Source: CAZQDP01 sp964592375
GTDB lineage: Bacteria > Bacillota > Clostridia > RUG12999
Reading direction: 5' to 3'
DNA: 22,024 bases
Assembly: GCA_964592375.1 (NCBI GenBank)
Contig: CAZQDP010000039.1
Coordinates: 1-22,024, forward strand
The notes beneath the pieces were generated by a model. It ran no database searches and was not told the origin of the DNA. It saw only the letters and a program-made list of their open reading frames with translations. Shown here one piece after another: positions 15,071-22,024 of this stretch. The first letter of the stretch is position 1. Each line of letters begins with the position of its first letter. Both the position numbers and the translations under genes were made by a program.

Positions 15071-16063
15071 ATGGTTAATATACAAGATGTGGCAAAGCTT
15101 GCCGGGGTATCGGTTGCTTCTGTTTCTCGAATGCTCAATTCTACAGGCACCGTTTCACCCAAAACTTGTGAGAAAATTTCGCAGGCTGTTGCCCAATTGG
15201 GTTATAAACCAAATATGTTAGGGCGCAATCTTCGCACGAGAAGAACACGCATTGTACTCGCGATTTTGCCTGCGATATCCAACACTTTTTACTCGGGGAT
15301 TATTCGTGGCATGGAGCGTGTATGCGACAGGCGAGGGTATCATTGCATGGTCTGCCAGTCCATGTCAGAGCCTGAAAAGGAAAGAGAGTATTTGGGGTTG
15401 GTGCAAACCAGCCAAGCAGACGGTGCAGTGATTTTGTACGGATCGCTTCAGAAGGAAGAATACCAAAGCATATGGAAAAAAGAGCCGGTTATCTGGTGCA
15501 GTGAATATGTGGCCGCAAGTGGCATACCGGTGGTATCGATTGACAATGTGAAGTCTGCCAAGGATGGGGTGGAATATTTGATCCGTAGCGGGCATCAGAA
15601 TATTGGGCTCATTGGCGTGAGTGGCAATGTTTTATCTGCTCAGCACCGTGAGATAGGGTATAAAAAGGCACTTGAGGGTGCTGCTTTGCAGAAGCATTTT
15701 GTGGAATATGGTGATTATAGCTATGGCGGAGGCTATGCCGCGGCAAAGCGACTGGTTGAAAAATGCCCCGATTTAACAGCGCTATTGGCAGTGTCCGACC
15801 TGATGGCGATGGGCGCAATTGCTGCACTCATCGATAGCGGACAGAAAGTCCCGGAAGATATTTCTGTTATGGGTTTTGATAATATCGGTTTTTCTCGTAT
15901 ATTTACGCCTTCCCTTTCCACCATTGCACAGCCGAGAGTCGAGATGGGTCAAAGGGCAATGGATATGCTGATAGACCGCGTTGAAAATCCTGACATTGCA
16001 CAGAAGGATGTCCTGATGGAGCACCGATTGGTTCTTCGGCAAAGCACAAGAGAAAGGAAGTAG
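15071..16063 (+). CDS. LacI-family transcriptional regulator
   Basis: 330 residues, normal for the family. The N-terminus is a LacI helix-turn-helix (DVAKLAGVSVASVSRML, residues 5-21) with the hinge region YKPNMLGRNLR. The C-terminal part is a sugar-binding domain of periplasmic-binding fold (LAILPAISNTFY at about 60, SVMGFDNIGFSRIFTPSLST near 260-280). The ATG follows TAGGAGG by five bases. It is the first gene of a six-gene operon and has a matching operator in its own leader. It probably releases DNA when a sugar or sugar derivative made or imported by the pathway binds. The effector cannot be told from the sequence. Confidence 0.93.
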   Translation: MVNIQDVAKLAGVSVASVSRMLNSTGTVSPKTCEKISQAVAQLGYKPNMLGRNLRTRRTRIVLAILPAISNTFYSGIIRGMERVCDRRGYHCMVCQSMSEPEKEREYLGLVQTSQADGAVILYGSLQKEEYQSIWKKEPVIWCSEYVAASGIPVVSIDNVKSAKDGVEYLIRSGHQNIGLIGVSGNVLSAQHREIGYKKALEGAALQKHFVEYGDYSYGGGYAAAKRLVEKCPDLTALLAVSDLMAMGAIAALIDSGQKVPEDISVMGFDNIGFSRIFTPSLSTIAQPRVEMGQRAMDMLIDRVENPDIAQKDVLMEHRLVLRQSTRERK

Positions 16064-16067
16064 AAAA

Positions 16068-16784
16068 ATGATAAAGGTAACGGTATGGAATGAGTATCGG
16101 CATGAGGTACATAAGCAGGAAATAAAGGAAGTATATCCCCTTGGCATTCATGAATGCATTGCATCGTTTTTAAGAGAAGCCAAAATGAAGGTTCAAACCG
16201 CCACGCTGGATCAGGATGAAAATCATGGCCTATCCGACAAGGTACTGCGCAATACAGATGTACTGATTTGGTGGAGCCATGTTGCGCAAAGCGAGGTCAG
16301 AGATGAGATTGTGCGCAAAATTCAAGATAGGGTTTTGCAAGGGATGGGACTGATTATCCTCCATTCCGGGCATCATTCAAAAATATTCAAAGCGCTCATG
16401 GGTACTTCTTGCAATTTAAGCTGGAGAGTAAATGATAGAGAGCGTTTGTGGTGCACCCTGCCGGGTCACCCTATTGCTGAGGGCGTTCCACAGCAATTTG
16501 AGCTTGAGCAGGAAGAAATGTATGGAGAGCACTTTGATATTCCACAGCCGGATGAGCTTGTTTTTATCGGATGGTTTAAGGGCGGCGAGGTGTTTCGCAG
16601 TGGTTGCTGTTTCCATCGTGGTCTTGGTAAAATATTTTATTTTCAGCCCGGGCATGAGCAGTACCCCATTTATAAAAATGAACATATTCAAAAAATCATA
16701 TGCAATGCGGTCAAGTGGGCTAAGCCTCGCAACCAAATAGCGGCGCTGACTTGCCCCCACGTTAAGCAACCGCTTGAAAAATAA
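16068..16784 (+). CDS. ThuA-like family protein (sugar catabolism)
   Basis: 238 residues across a ThuA-like domain, which has a class-I glutamine-amidotransferase-like alpha/beta fold without the amidotransferase triad. Seen here: TVWNEYRHEVH at the N-terminus, DVLIWWSHVA near 63-72, GLIILHSGHHSK near 93-104, EEMYGEHFDIP near 145-155 and IFYFQPGHEQYP near 186-197. The conserved His and Glu positions may bind metal or substrate. Named for the rhizobial trehalose-utilisation gene thuA, the family recurs beside Gfo/Idh/MocA oxidoreductases and is linked to 3-keto-sugar metabolism; its reaction is unsettled. The ATG lies four bases after the regulator stop, with AAAGGAAG as ribosome binding site. 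The protein is cytoplasmic. Confidence 0.9.
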   Translation: MIKVTVWNEYRHEVHKQEIKEVYPLGIHECIASFLREAKMKVQTATLDQDENHGLSDKVLRNTDVLIWWSHVAQSEVRDEIVRKIQDRVLQGMGLIILHSGHHSKIFKALMGTSCNLSWRVNDRERLWCTLPGHPIAEGVPQQFELEQEEMYGEHFDIPQPDELVFIGWFKGGEVFRSGCCFHRGLGKIFYFQPGHEQYPIYKNEHIQKIICNAVKWAKPRNQIAALTCPHVKQPLEK

Positions 16785-16819
16785 AGGTTCAACTAATTTT
16801 ATATATTGGAGGATTTTTT

Positions 16820-18049
16820 ATGTTTACGCAGCAAGAAAAGGAACTTTTACGGTCCCTGGCTTGTAAGGTAAGAGAATATGCAGATACGAAACAAAATGCG
16901 GAGCGAAAAAAAGAGTGGTATCGGCATAATGCTTTGCAAAAAGGAAAGCCAATGGTGCTTTGCTTCCCGGAAGGCGCATGGCTAGAAATTTTTCCGGAGA
17001 ATTCACTCTCCTGCACTCACCCTTTGGCACAAGTTTGGGAGCTGGCTCTTAGAAAAAAAATCTATACCTATGAAAACATTGATGACGATTTTGCCTTAGA
17101 ACCCTATATGGATATTGACTATGTACTATCCTATGGAAGCTTGGGGCTTGAGTCCGCAAGGCATCATGGAGAAAATAGGGGTAGCTTTACCTGGACGCCT
17201 GCCATTTCCGATCTTCACCGCGATGTGGAAAAGCTCACCCTTCGCACGCTCACGGTGGACAGAGAAAAAACCGCGATGCATTTTGACATAGCAAAGGAAA
17301 TCTTTTCCGAGTTCCTTCCCCCTCGCATGCGCACTCGTACCGGAACCGGTGGAGGCGTTTCAGGCACCGCCATTAATCTTTTGGGGATGGAAAACTTTTT
17401 GATGGCAATGTATGACTGCCCGGATGGGCTCCATAAGCTAATGAAGCATCTGAGCGAGGATAGGAAAAATATGTGCTTAGAGTTTGAACGTCAGGGCCTG
17501 TATACCCTGAATAATGAAAATGACTATACCGGCTCCGGTGGCGTTGCCTATACCAATGAACTGCCTGCAAAGGATTACAAGCAAGGCTCTTTGGTGCGCA
17601 ATATTGATATATGGGGATTTACCGAATCTCAGGAAACGCTTGGCATCTCACCGGATATGTATGGTGAATTTATTTTCCCTTATTTGCTGCCTTTAAATGA
17701 AATGTTTGGGCTAAACTGCTATGGCTGCTGTGAACCTGTGGAGAATATATGGGAATATATCAGAAAAATACCAAGACTTCGGAGGGTGTCCATCTCTCCT
17801 TGGTGTAATCAGGAAAAAATGGCCGAAAATATGAGCGGTGGTTATATTTTTAGCAGAAAACCCAATCCCACCATGGTATGCGCAGGGTTTGATGAAACGG
17901 AAATTCGCACAGATATTCGAAATACCTTGGCACTGACAAAAAACTGCATAACCGAAATTATTTTAAAAGATACCCATACCATACAAAACCATCCTGAGCG
18001 ATTTGGACAGTTTGTTCGCATTGTTCGTGAAGAGATTGAGAAAATATAA
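16820..18049 (+). CDS. Uroporphyrinogen-decarboxylase-like (URO-D/MtaA superfamily) protein
   Basis: 409 residues; ATG seven bases after GGAGG. The C-terminal half has the signature of the non-haem branch of the URO-D superfamily: LNCYGCCEPVENIWEYI (298-314), then IPRLRRVSISPW (317-328) and FSRKPNP near 345. True HemE enzymes lack this pattern and keep other residues. In methyltransferases such as MtaA and CmuA this barrel binds zinc and transfers methyl groups between corrinoid proteins and thiols; C300, C303 and C304 could bind metal here. No corrinoid protein or activator gene is adjacent, so methyl transfer is only one option. Its place in a sugar operon suggests removal of a substituent from, or another step on, the sugar substrate. 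Fold confidence is good, reaction unknown. Confidence 0.85.
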   Translation: MFTQQEKELLRSLACKVREYADTKQNAERKKEWYRHNALQKGKPMVLCFPEGAWLEIFPENSLSCTHPLAQVWELALRKKIYTYENIDDDFALEPYMDIDYVLSYGSLGLESARHHGENRGSFTWTPAISDLHRDVEKLTLRTLTVDREKTAMHFDIAKEIFSEFLPPRMRTRTGTGGGVSGTAINLLGMENFLMAMYDCPDGLHKLMKHLSEDRKNMCLEFERQGLYTLNNENDYTGSGGVAYTNELPAKDYKQGSLVRNIDIWGFTESQETLGISPDMYGEFIFPYLLPLNEMFGLNCYGCCEPVENIWEYIRKIPRLRRVSISPWCNQEKMAENMSGGYIFSRKPNPTMVCAGFDETEIRTDIRNTLALTKNCITEIILKDTHTIQNHPERFGQFVRIVREEIEKI

Positions 18050-18074
18050 AAATAAAGAAAAAGGAGACAGGAAG

Positions 18075-19148
18075 ATGAAAAAATTAAAGCTTGCCGTCAT
18101 TGGCAACGGAGGCATTGCAAGGACTGCGCATTTACCGGCGCTTATCAAAATGGAAAATGTGGAGATTGTAGCACTTTGTGATGTAAAAATCGAAAAATCA
18201 AAGGAGCTTGCAGAAAAGTATAATATCCCTGCGGTATATGAGAATTATGAAGATGTATTGGCTATTGAGGGCCTGGATGCAGTGGATATCTGCACGCCCA
18301 ATTACTTGCATTCCATTATTGCAGTACAGGCGCTTAGCAAAGGCCTGCATGTATTTTGCGAAAAGCCCGATGCGGTAAGCGTTGCGGAAGCGCTTAAAAT
18401 GAAGGATGCCGCAGAGCAAAGCGGTAAAACACTCATGGTTATGAGAAACAATCGTTACTGGGAAAGCTCCAAATTTCTAAAAAAGTTCATTGAAGACGGG
18501 AAAATGGGCGACATTTATGCCGGCCGCTGCGGCTGGGTAAGAAGGCGCGGTATTCCGGGCAAGGGTGGCTGGTTTACGACCAAAGAACAGTCCGGCGGCG
18601 GTCCGCTGATTGATTTGGGTGTACATATGATGGACGTTGCCATTTGGCTGATGGGCAATCCCGTACCGGTTGCCGTATCGGGCTGTACCTATACAAAATT
18701 TGCAAATGCAGATACAAAAGCGGATTCCGAGCATTCCACCTTTGGAGAGGTCAAAAAAGACGGCATCTTCGATGTGGAGGATTTGGCCATGGGGTTTGTA
18801 AAATTCGACAATGGCGCATGCCTGCAAATTGAGTTTTCATGGGCTTCCAATATTGATGAGGAAGACAATTTTGTAGAGCTTCGCGGCAGCAAAGCAGGAT
18901 CCTCCTGGCACAATGCCGGCGGCAGTAAGCTTAAAATATTTGCAGAGCAAGACGGTGACACCATCGATATCCTGCCTAGAATTAAAAACGATGGCAGTAA
19001 AATACATGGTGCAAACTTGGCACATTTTGTGGATGTTGTTTTAAATGGCACAGCACCCATGTTTGTTCCTCAGCAAGGTGTGAATATGATCAAGATACTC
19101 AGTGCCATTTATGAATCTGCCAATACCGGCAAAGAGGTTAGGCTGTAA
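18075..19148 (+). CDS. Gfo/Idh/MocA-family NAD(P)-dependent oxidoreductase 1
   Basis: 357 residues from the ATG at 18075, preceded by AAGGAGA; the frame extends to 18003 inside the preceding gene, without a ribosome binding site. The N-terminal Rossmann fold shows AVIGNGGIA (7-15), an acidic end of strand 2 (CDVK), and EKPD with Lys97, the usual catalytic/cofactor lysine. The C-terminal sheet domain has GGGPLIDLGVHMMD with D180 and H184, the substrate-binding and proton-transfer pair of the family. It oxidises or reduces a hydroxyl of a sugar or cyclitol using NAD(H) or NADP(H). A second family member closes the operon, so one may oxidise and the other reduce. Substrate specificity cannot be read from sequence. 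Confidence 0.92.
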   Translation: MKKLKLAVIGNGGIARTAHLPALIKMENVEIVALCDVKIEKSKELAEKYNIPAVYENYEDVLAIEGLDAVDICTPNYLHSIIAVQALSKGLHVFCEKPDAVSVAEALKMKDAAEQSGKTLMVMRNNRYWESSKFLKKFIEDGKMGDIYAGRCGWVRRRGIPGKGGWFTTKEQSGGGPLIDLGVHMMDVAIWLMGNPVPVAVSGCTYTKFANADTKADSEHSTFGEVKKDGIFDVEDLAMGFVKFDNGACLQIEFSWASNIDEEDNFVELRGSKAGSSWHNAGGSKLKIFAEQDGDTIDILPRIKNDGSKIHGANLAHFVDVVLNGTAPMFVPQQGVNMIKILSAIYESANTGKEVRL

Positions 19149-19200
19149 GCTTATATAGCTGGAAAAAATATTATCTATAATGTGAAAAGGAGGTCTTTTC

Positions 19201-20166
19201 GTGAAACTTGGGGTTTTAACCGTTCCTCTCTATAGCAAATCCTTAGAGGATACGCTCAAATATTTAAGCAGTCTTGGGGTGCAAGCGGTGGAGCTTGGTG
19301 CCGGCGGCTATCCCGGCAAGGATCATTTGGATACCGATAAGCTCCTTGGTAGTGATGCTGCCATTGCAGAAACCTTAGCGCTTGTTTCCAAATACAATAT
19401 GACCATCAGTGCGCTGAGTTGCCATGGCAATCCTGTGCATCCGCAACAAAAAATCGCCGACAGATTTCATGCAGACTTTGAAAAAACCGTGCTGCTCGCT
19501 GAAAAAATGGGAATTAATACTGTGATTACCTTTTCGGGTTGTCCGGGCGGTGCCCCGGGAGATACACATCCCAATTGGGTGACCTGCCCTTGGCCGGAAT
19601 ATTTTTTAAAGGTGCTGGATTATCAGTGGAATGACGTGCTCATTCCATACTGGAAGAAAGCTGCTGCTTTTGCAAGCGAGCATCATGTGACCCAAATAGC
19701 GCTTGAAATGCATCCCGGCTTTTGCGTATACAATCCAGAAACCCTGCTAAAGCTCAGAGCCGCAGTTGGGGATGTCATTGGTGCAAACTTTGATCCTAGC
19801 CATCTTTTCTGGCAAGGAATTGACATTGTGGCCGCTATTCGCAAGCTGTCCGGTGCCATTTATCATTTCCATGCAAAGGACACGAAGATAGATAGCATCA
19901 ATACCGGCCGCGACGGCGTACTGGATACCAAGCATTATGGCGATGAGCTAAGTCGCAGCTGGGTATTTCGCACCGTGGGCTACGGCCATGATCTTCAGTG
20001 CTGGAAGGATATTATTAGTAATCTGAAAATGACAGGGTATGACGGCACAGTGTCCATTGAGCATGAGGATAGCCTAATGTCTCCCGAGGAAGGCCTGAAA
20101 AAAGCGATATCTTTCTTAAAAGAAGTGCTTATTTTCGAAGATAAGGGCGCTATTTGGTGGGCATAA
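19201..20166 (+). CDS. Sugar isomerase/epimerase-type TIM barrel (AP-endonuclease-2 / xylose-isomerase-like)
   Basis: 321 residues. The start is GTG at 19201, seven bases after AGGAGG, with no in-frame ATG near it. The protein is a TIM barrel with a candidate metal site of E169 (ALEMHPG), D198 (NFDPSHL), H224 (FHAKD) and E287 (SIEHED), as in hydroxypyruvate isomerase, IolE/IolI-like dehydratases and tagatose epimerases. Divalent metal is expected. In operons with Gfo/Idh/MocA enzymes these barrels isomerise, epimerise, dehydrate or cleave the keto-sugar made by the oxidoreductase. Its position between two such genes supports that. The gap before it (52 bases) is the longest in the operon. Substrate unknown. 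Confidence 0.9.
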   Translation: MKLGVLTVPLYSKSLEDTLKYLSSLGVQAVELGAGGYPGKDHLDTDKLLGSDAAIAETLALVSKYNMTISALSCHGNPVHPQQKIADRFHADFEKTVLLAEKMGINTVITFSGCPGGAPGDTHPNWVTCPWPEYFLKVLDYQWNDVLIPYWKKAAAFASEHHVTQIALEMHPGFCVYNPETLLKLRAAVGDVIGANFDPSHLFWQGIDIVAAIRKLSGAIYHFHAKDTKIDSINTGRDGVLDTKHYGDELSRSWVFRTVGYGHDLQCWKDIISNLKMTGYDGTVSIEHEDSLMSPEEGLKKAISFLKEVLIFEDKGAIWWA

Positions 20167-20191
20167 AAGGAAGTCGAAAGGAATTTTTGCG

Positions 20192-21247
20192 ATGAAAAAA
20201 CAATATGGACTGGGCATTGCAGGCTATGGCTCCATGGCACTTCACCACCATAACAATCTGGCCAAAGCAGATGGGCTTTCTGTGGTTGCGGCATACGACA
20301 TTGACCCGAAGCGAGTATCCCTTGCTGAGGAAAAAGGACTTGCAGGCTTTGCCACCTTAGAGGCACTGCTTAGCGATAAACAGGTTGATATTGTGCTTGT
20401 TGCAACGCCCAATAATTTCCACAAGGATTTTGCCATTGAAGCCATGAAAAGAGGCAAGCATGTGATTTGCGAAAAACCTGTGGCGATGAGCTCCGATGAG
20501 CTTGTGGAAATGATGCAAGTAGCCAAAAAATATGGTGTACTTTTTACCATTCATCAAAACCGAAGAATGGATAAGGATTACCTCATTGTAAAAAATATTT
20601 TAAAAGAAGGTATTTTGGGCAAAGTATTTACCGTCCAGTCTCGCGTACAAGGCTCCAGAGGTGTACCCAAAGGTTGGCGTCAGTACAAGGTAGCCGGCGG
20701 TGGCATGATGCTGGATTGGGGCGTACATTTAATCGACCAAGTGGCTATGATGCTACCGGGCAACATTCAAACTGTCTTTGCGCAAATGCATAGCATCAAC
20801 TGTCCTGAGGTGGACGATGCTTTTAAGCTCATTTTGGGGCTAGAGTCCGGCGTATCCGTGCAGATTGACGTGGATACCTGCGTATTTTTAAACCTTCCCC
20901 GTTGGTATGTGGCAGGAGATAAGGGCACACTGGTGATTGACGACTGGAGCTGCACGGGCAAAATTGTGCGCGCAAAAGAAACGCAGGTAGCGTGGGAAGA
21001 GGAAATTGTGTATACCAAGGCCGGTCCCACGAAAACCATGGCTCCTCGTGCCAAGTCTACCATTGAAGAAATTAGCCTTGTAGAGCCGGACAATGACTAC
21101 ACCCTATCTTACCAAAACCTGATTGCCGCAATAGAGGGGCGAGAGGAAATTTTGGTTCACCCCCATGAGGCACTTCGCGTCATGAAAATCATGGAGGCCG
21201 CTTTTGCTTCCCATGAAAAAGGCTGTTCCATTTCGGTGGATTTATAA
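20192..21247 (+). CDS. Gfo/Idh/MocA-family NAD(P)-dependent oxidoreductase 2
   Basis: 351 residues; the start ATG follows AAAGGA. The Rossmann part has GIAGYGSMA (residues 7-15), AAYDID at the end of strand 2, and ICEKPVAM with Lys95. The second domain carries GGGMMLDWGVHLIDQ with D175 and H179. It belongs to the same superfamily as the oxidoreductase at 18075-19148 but the two differ widely and are not a recent duplication. It is the last gene of the operon, 25 bases after the TIM-barrel gene, and a bidirectional terminator follows. The most economical idea is that it completes a redox cycle begun by the first oxidoreductase, regenerating the cofactor while reducing a keto-product. This is inference from context. 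Confidence 0.92.
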   Translation: MKKQYGLGIAGYGSMALHHHNNLAKADGLSVVAAYDIDPKRVSLAEEKGLAGFATLEALLSDKQVDIVLVATPNNFHKDFAIEAMKRGKHVICEKPVAMSSDELVEMMQVAKKYGVLFTIHQNRRMDKDYLIVKNILKEGILGKVFTVQSRVQGSRGVPKGWRQYKVAGGGMMLDWGVHLIDQVAMMLPGNIQTVFAQMHSINCPEVDDAFKLILGLESGVSVQIDVDTCVFLNLPRWYVAGDKGTLVIDDWSCTGKIVRAKETQVAWEEEIVYTKAGPTKTMAPRAKSTIEEISLVEPDNDYTLSYQNLIAAIEGREEILVHPHEALRVMKIMEAAFASHEKGCSISVDL

Positions 21248-21274
21248 ATTTTATGTATCCACAGACCATATAAC

Positions 21275-21310
21275 AAAAAGGGCGGATTTGAGGATCTGCC
21301 CTTTTGTTTT
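21275..21310. terminator. Bidirectional terminator between the sugar operon and spoVT
   Basis: A 12-bp stem (AAAAGGGCGGAT with ATCTGCCCTTTT, one G-T) and a 6-base loop. The plus side continues into TTTT after one G, and the minus side into T5. It serves both convergent genes. Confidence 0.85.
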
Positions 21311-21363
21311 ATGCTGTTGTAAGTTGCCATAGATACATAGGTGATGCACAAGAGCAAGACCTT

Positions 21364-21909
21364 TTACTGCTCCATTTGCTTGGCTAAAAATCCCGCCGCA
21401 GACTGTGCGAGCTTTGTTTCGACCTCGCCCATGCCGGAGGAATTTTCCGGGCCTATCATCACTACAGTTCCGATGGAATCCCCTTCCGTAACAATGGGTG
21501 CCACGACCCCTGCAAAGTATTTGTCTACTCCGTCAATTACCGTATTTCTTTTTACGTCGCCGGGTTTCATCACAAAGGTGGTCTTCTCTTCCATAATTCT
21601 TTCTAAATCCGAGCTGATACGCTTTTCAGCAAACTCCTTGCGAGGAGCTCCCGAAACTGCAATGACAGAATCCTTGTCTGTAATACATACAGTATGTCCG
21701 CTGGTTTTTGCCAAGGTGTCTGCATACTGCGTTGCAAATTCGCCGAGTTCACCAATGGGAGAATACTTCTTAAAGATGACTTCGCCTTCTTTATCTGTAA
21801 AGATTTCAAGAGGATCACCTTCTCTTATACGCATGGTTCTTCTAATTTCCTTTGGGATGACAATACGTCCCAAGTCGTCTATTCTTCTTACAATACCTGT
21901 TGCTTTCAT
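21364..21909 (-). CDS. spoVT: Stage V sporulation protein T, SpoVT/AbrB-family regulator
   Basis: 181 residues, close to the Bacillus subtilis protein (about 178). The N-terminus is a classical swapped-hairpin AbrB DNA-binding domain (GIVRRIDDLGRIVIPKEIRR, residues 5-24; then GDPLEIF). Residues about 55-180 form a GAF-like domain (HTVCITDKDSVIAVSG, AGVVAPIVTEGDSIGTVV). In sporulating Firmicutes SpoVT acts late in the forespore, modulating sigma-G genes. GGAGGG lies about nine bases before the ATG at 21909. It is transcribed alone towards the terminator it shares with the sugar operon. Its presence supports an endospore-forming ancestry. Shorter AbrB paralogues exist, but the GAF domain separates this one. 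Confidence 0.93.
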   Translation of the reverse strand: MKATGIVRRIDDLGRIVIPKEIRRTMRIREGDPLEIFTDKEGEVIFKKYSPIGELGEFATQYADTLAKTSGHTVCITDKDSVIAVSGAPRKEFAEKRISSDLERIMEEKTTFVMKPGDVKRNTVIDGVDKYFAGVVAPIVTEGDSIGTVVMIGPENSSGMGEVETKLAQSAAGFLAKQMEQ

Positions 21910-21980
21910 ATTTCATTTCCCTCCAACAAAAGTCTTAAAAATTGGAAATTACAGTCCTATTATTTGTTTAAACCGCACAA

Positions 21981-22009
21981 ATTATGCTATCAAAAAGAAT
22001 GTTTGTCAT
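21981..22009 (-). promoter_or_regulatory. Possible spoVT promoter
   Basis: On the minus strand ATGACA and CATAAT are separated by 17 bases, about 70 bases before the start codon. The -10 starting with CAT could fit sigma-G as well as sigma-A. The match is moderate and the assignment between sigma factors is open. Confidence 0.4.
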
Positions 22010-22024
22010 TGGAAATAAAATCTA

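Noticed and set aside
19153..19181. TATAAT at 19176-19181 as an internal promoter before the TIM-barrel gene
   Set aside because: The hexamer is perfect but no acceptable -35 or extended -10 accompanies it; it may be chance in the 52-base gap.
21341..22018. Plus-strand open frame of 225 codons opposite spoVT
   Set aside because: A complete antisense shadow of a clearly recognisable SpoVT protein.

Overview
The window looks like chromosome of an anaerobic, spore-forming, low-to-mid GC Firmicute of class Clostridia. The support is a multi-subunit [FeFe] hydrogenase of clostridial type, a SpoVT-type sporulation regulator, strong AGGAGG ribosome binding sites, and clean sigma-A-like promoters (TTGACA-17-TATAAT) with U-tract terminators. 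No insertion sequence, phage gene or CRISPR array was seen.

Layout. (1) 1-4178, minus strand: a possible three-gene operon of a sugar-binding lipoprotein (frameshifted), a membrane PAS-GGDEF-HD-GYP cyclic-di-GMP enzyme (frameshifted) and the start of a secreted protein that runs off the left edge. (2) 4483-5756, plus strand: tRNA-Arg(CCG) with its own promoter and terminator, then a mutarotase-fold protein with its own promoter and terminator. (3) 5794-8948, minus strand: a promoter, a leader containing an intrinsic terminator, a 38-residue lysine-rich peptide gene and two glycosyltransferase genes. (4) 9084-14949, plus strand: a three-gene NAD(P)-linked [FeFe] hydrogenase operon. Two near-identical dyads sit at its promoter, its flavin subunit is fused to a GltD-like FAD oxidoreductase, and its catalytic subunit carries an extra C-terminal helix. 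(5) 14992-21310, plus strand: a LacI-type repressor followed by five catabolic genes (ThuA-like, URO-D-like, two Gfo/Idh/MocA oxidoreductases, one TIM-barrel isomerase/epimerase), with a likely autoregulatory operator at the front and a bidirectional terminator at the end. (6) 21364-22024, minus strand: spoVT and its probable promoter.

How the genes work together. The hydrogenase operon encodes the three electron-transfer modules expected of a soluble enzyme exchanging electrons between H2, pyridine nucleotide and perhaps ferredoxin. The GltD module adds a second predicted flavin and pyridine-nucleotide site. The LacI operon looks like a dedicated route for an unusual sugar or glycoside in which a hydroxyl is oxidised, the product isomerised or cleaved, and the product reduced again. 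No transporter or glycosidase is in that operon, so the substrate cannot be read from the window. In the left-hand cluster a sugar receptor, a cyclic-di-GMP enzyme and a secreted protein suggest carbohydrate-dependent signalling, but two of the three genes are broken in this sequence.
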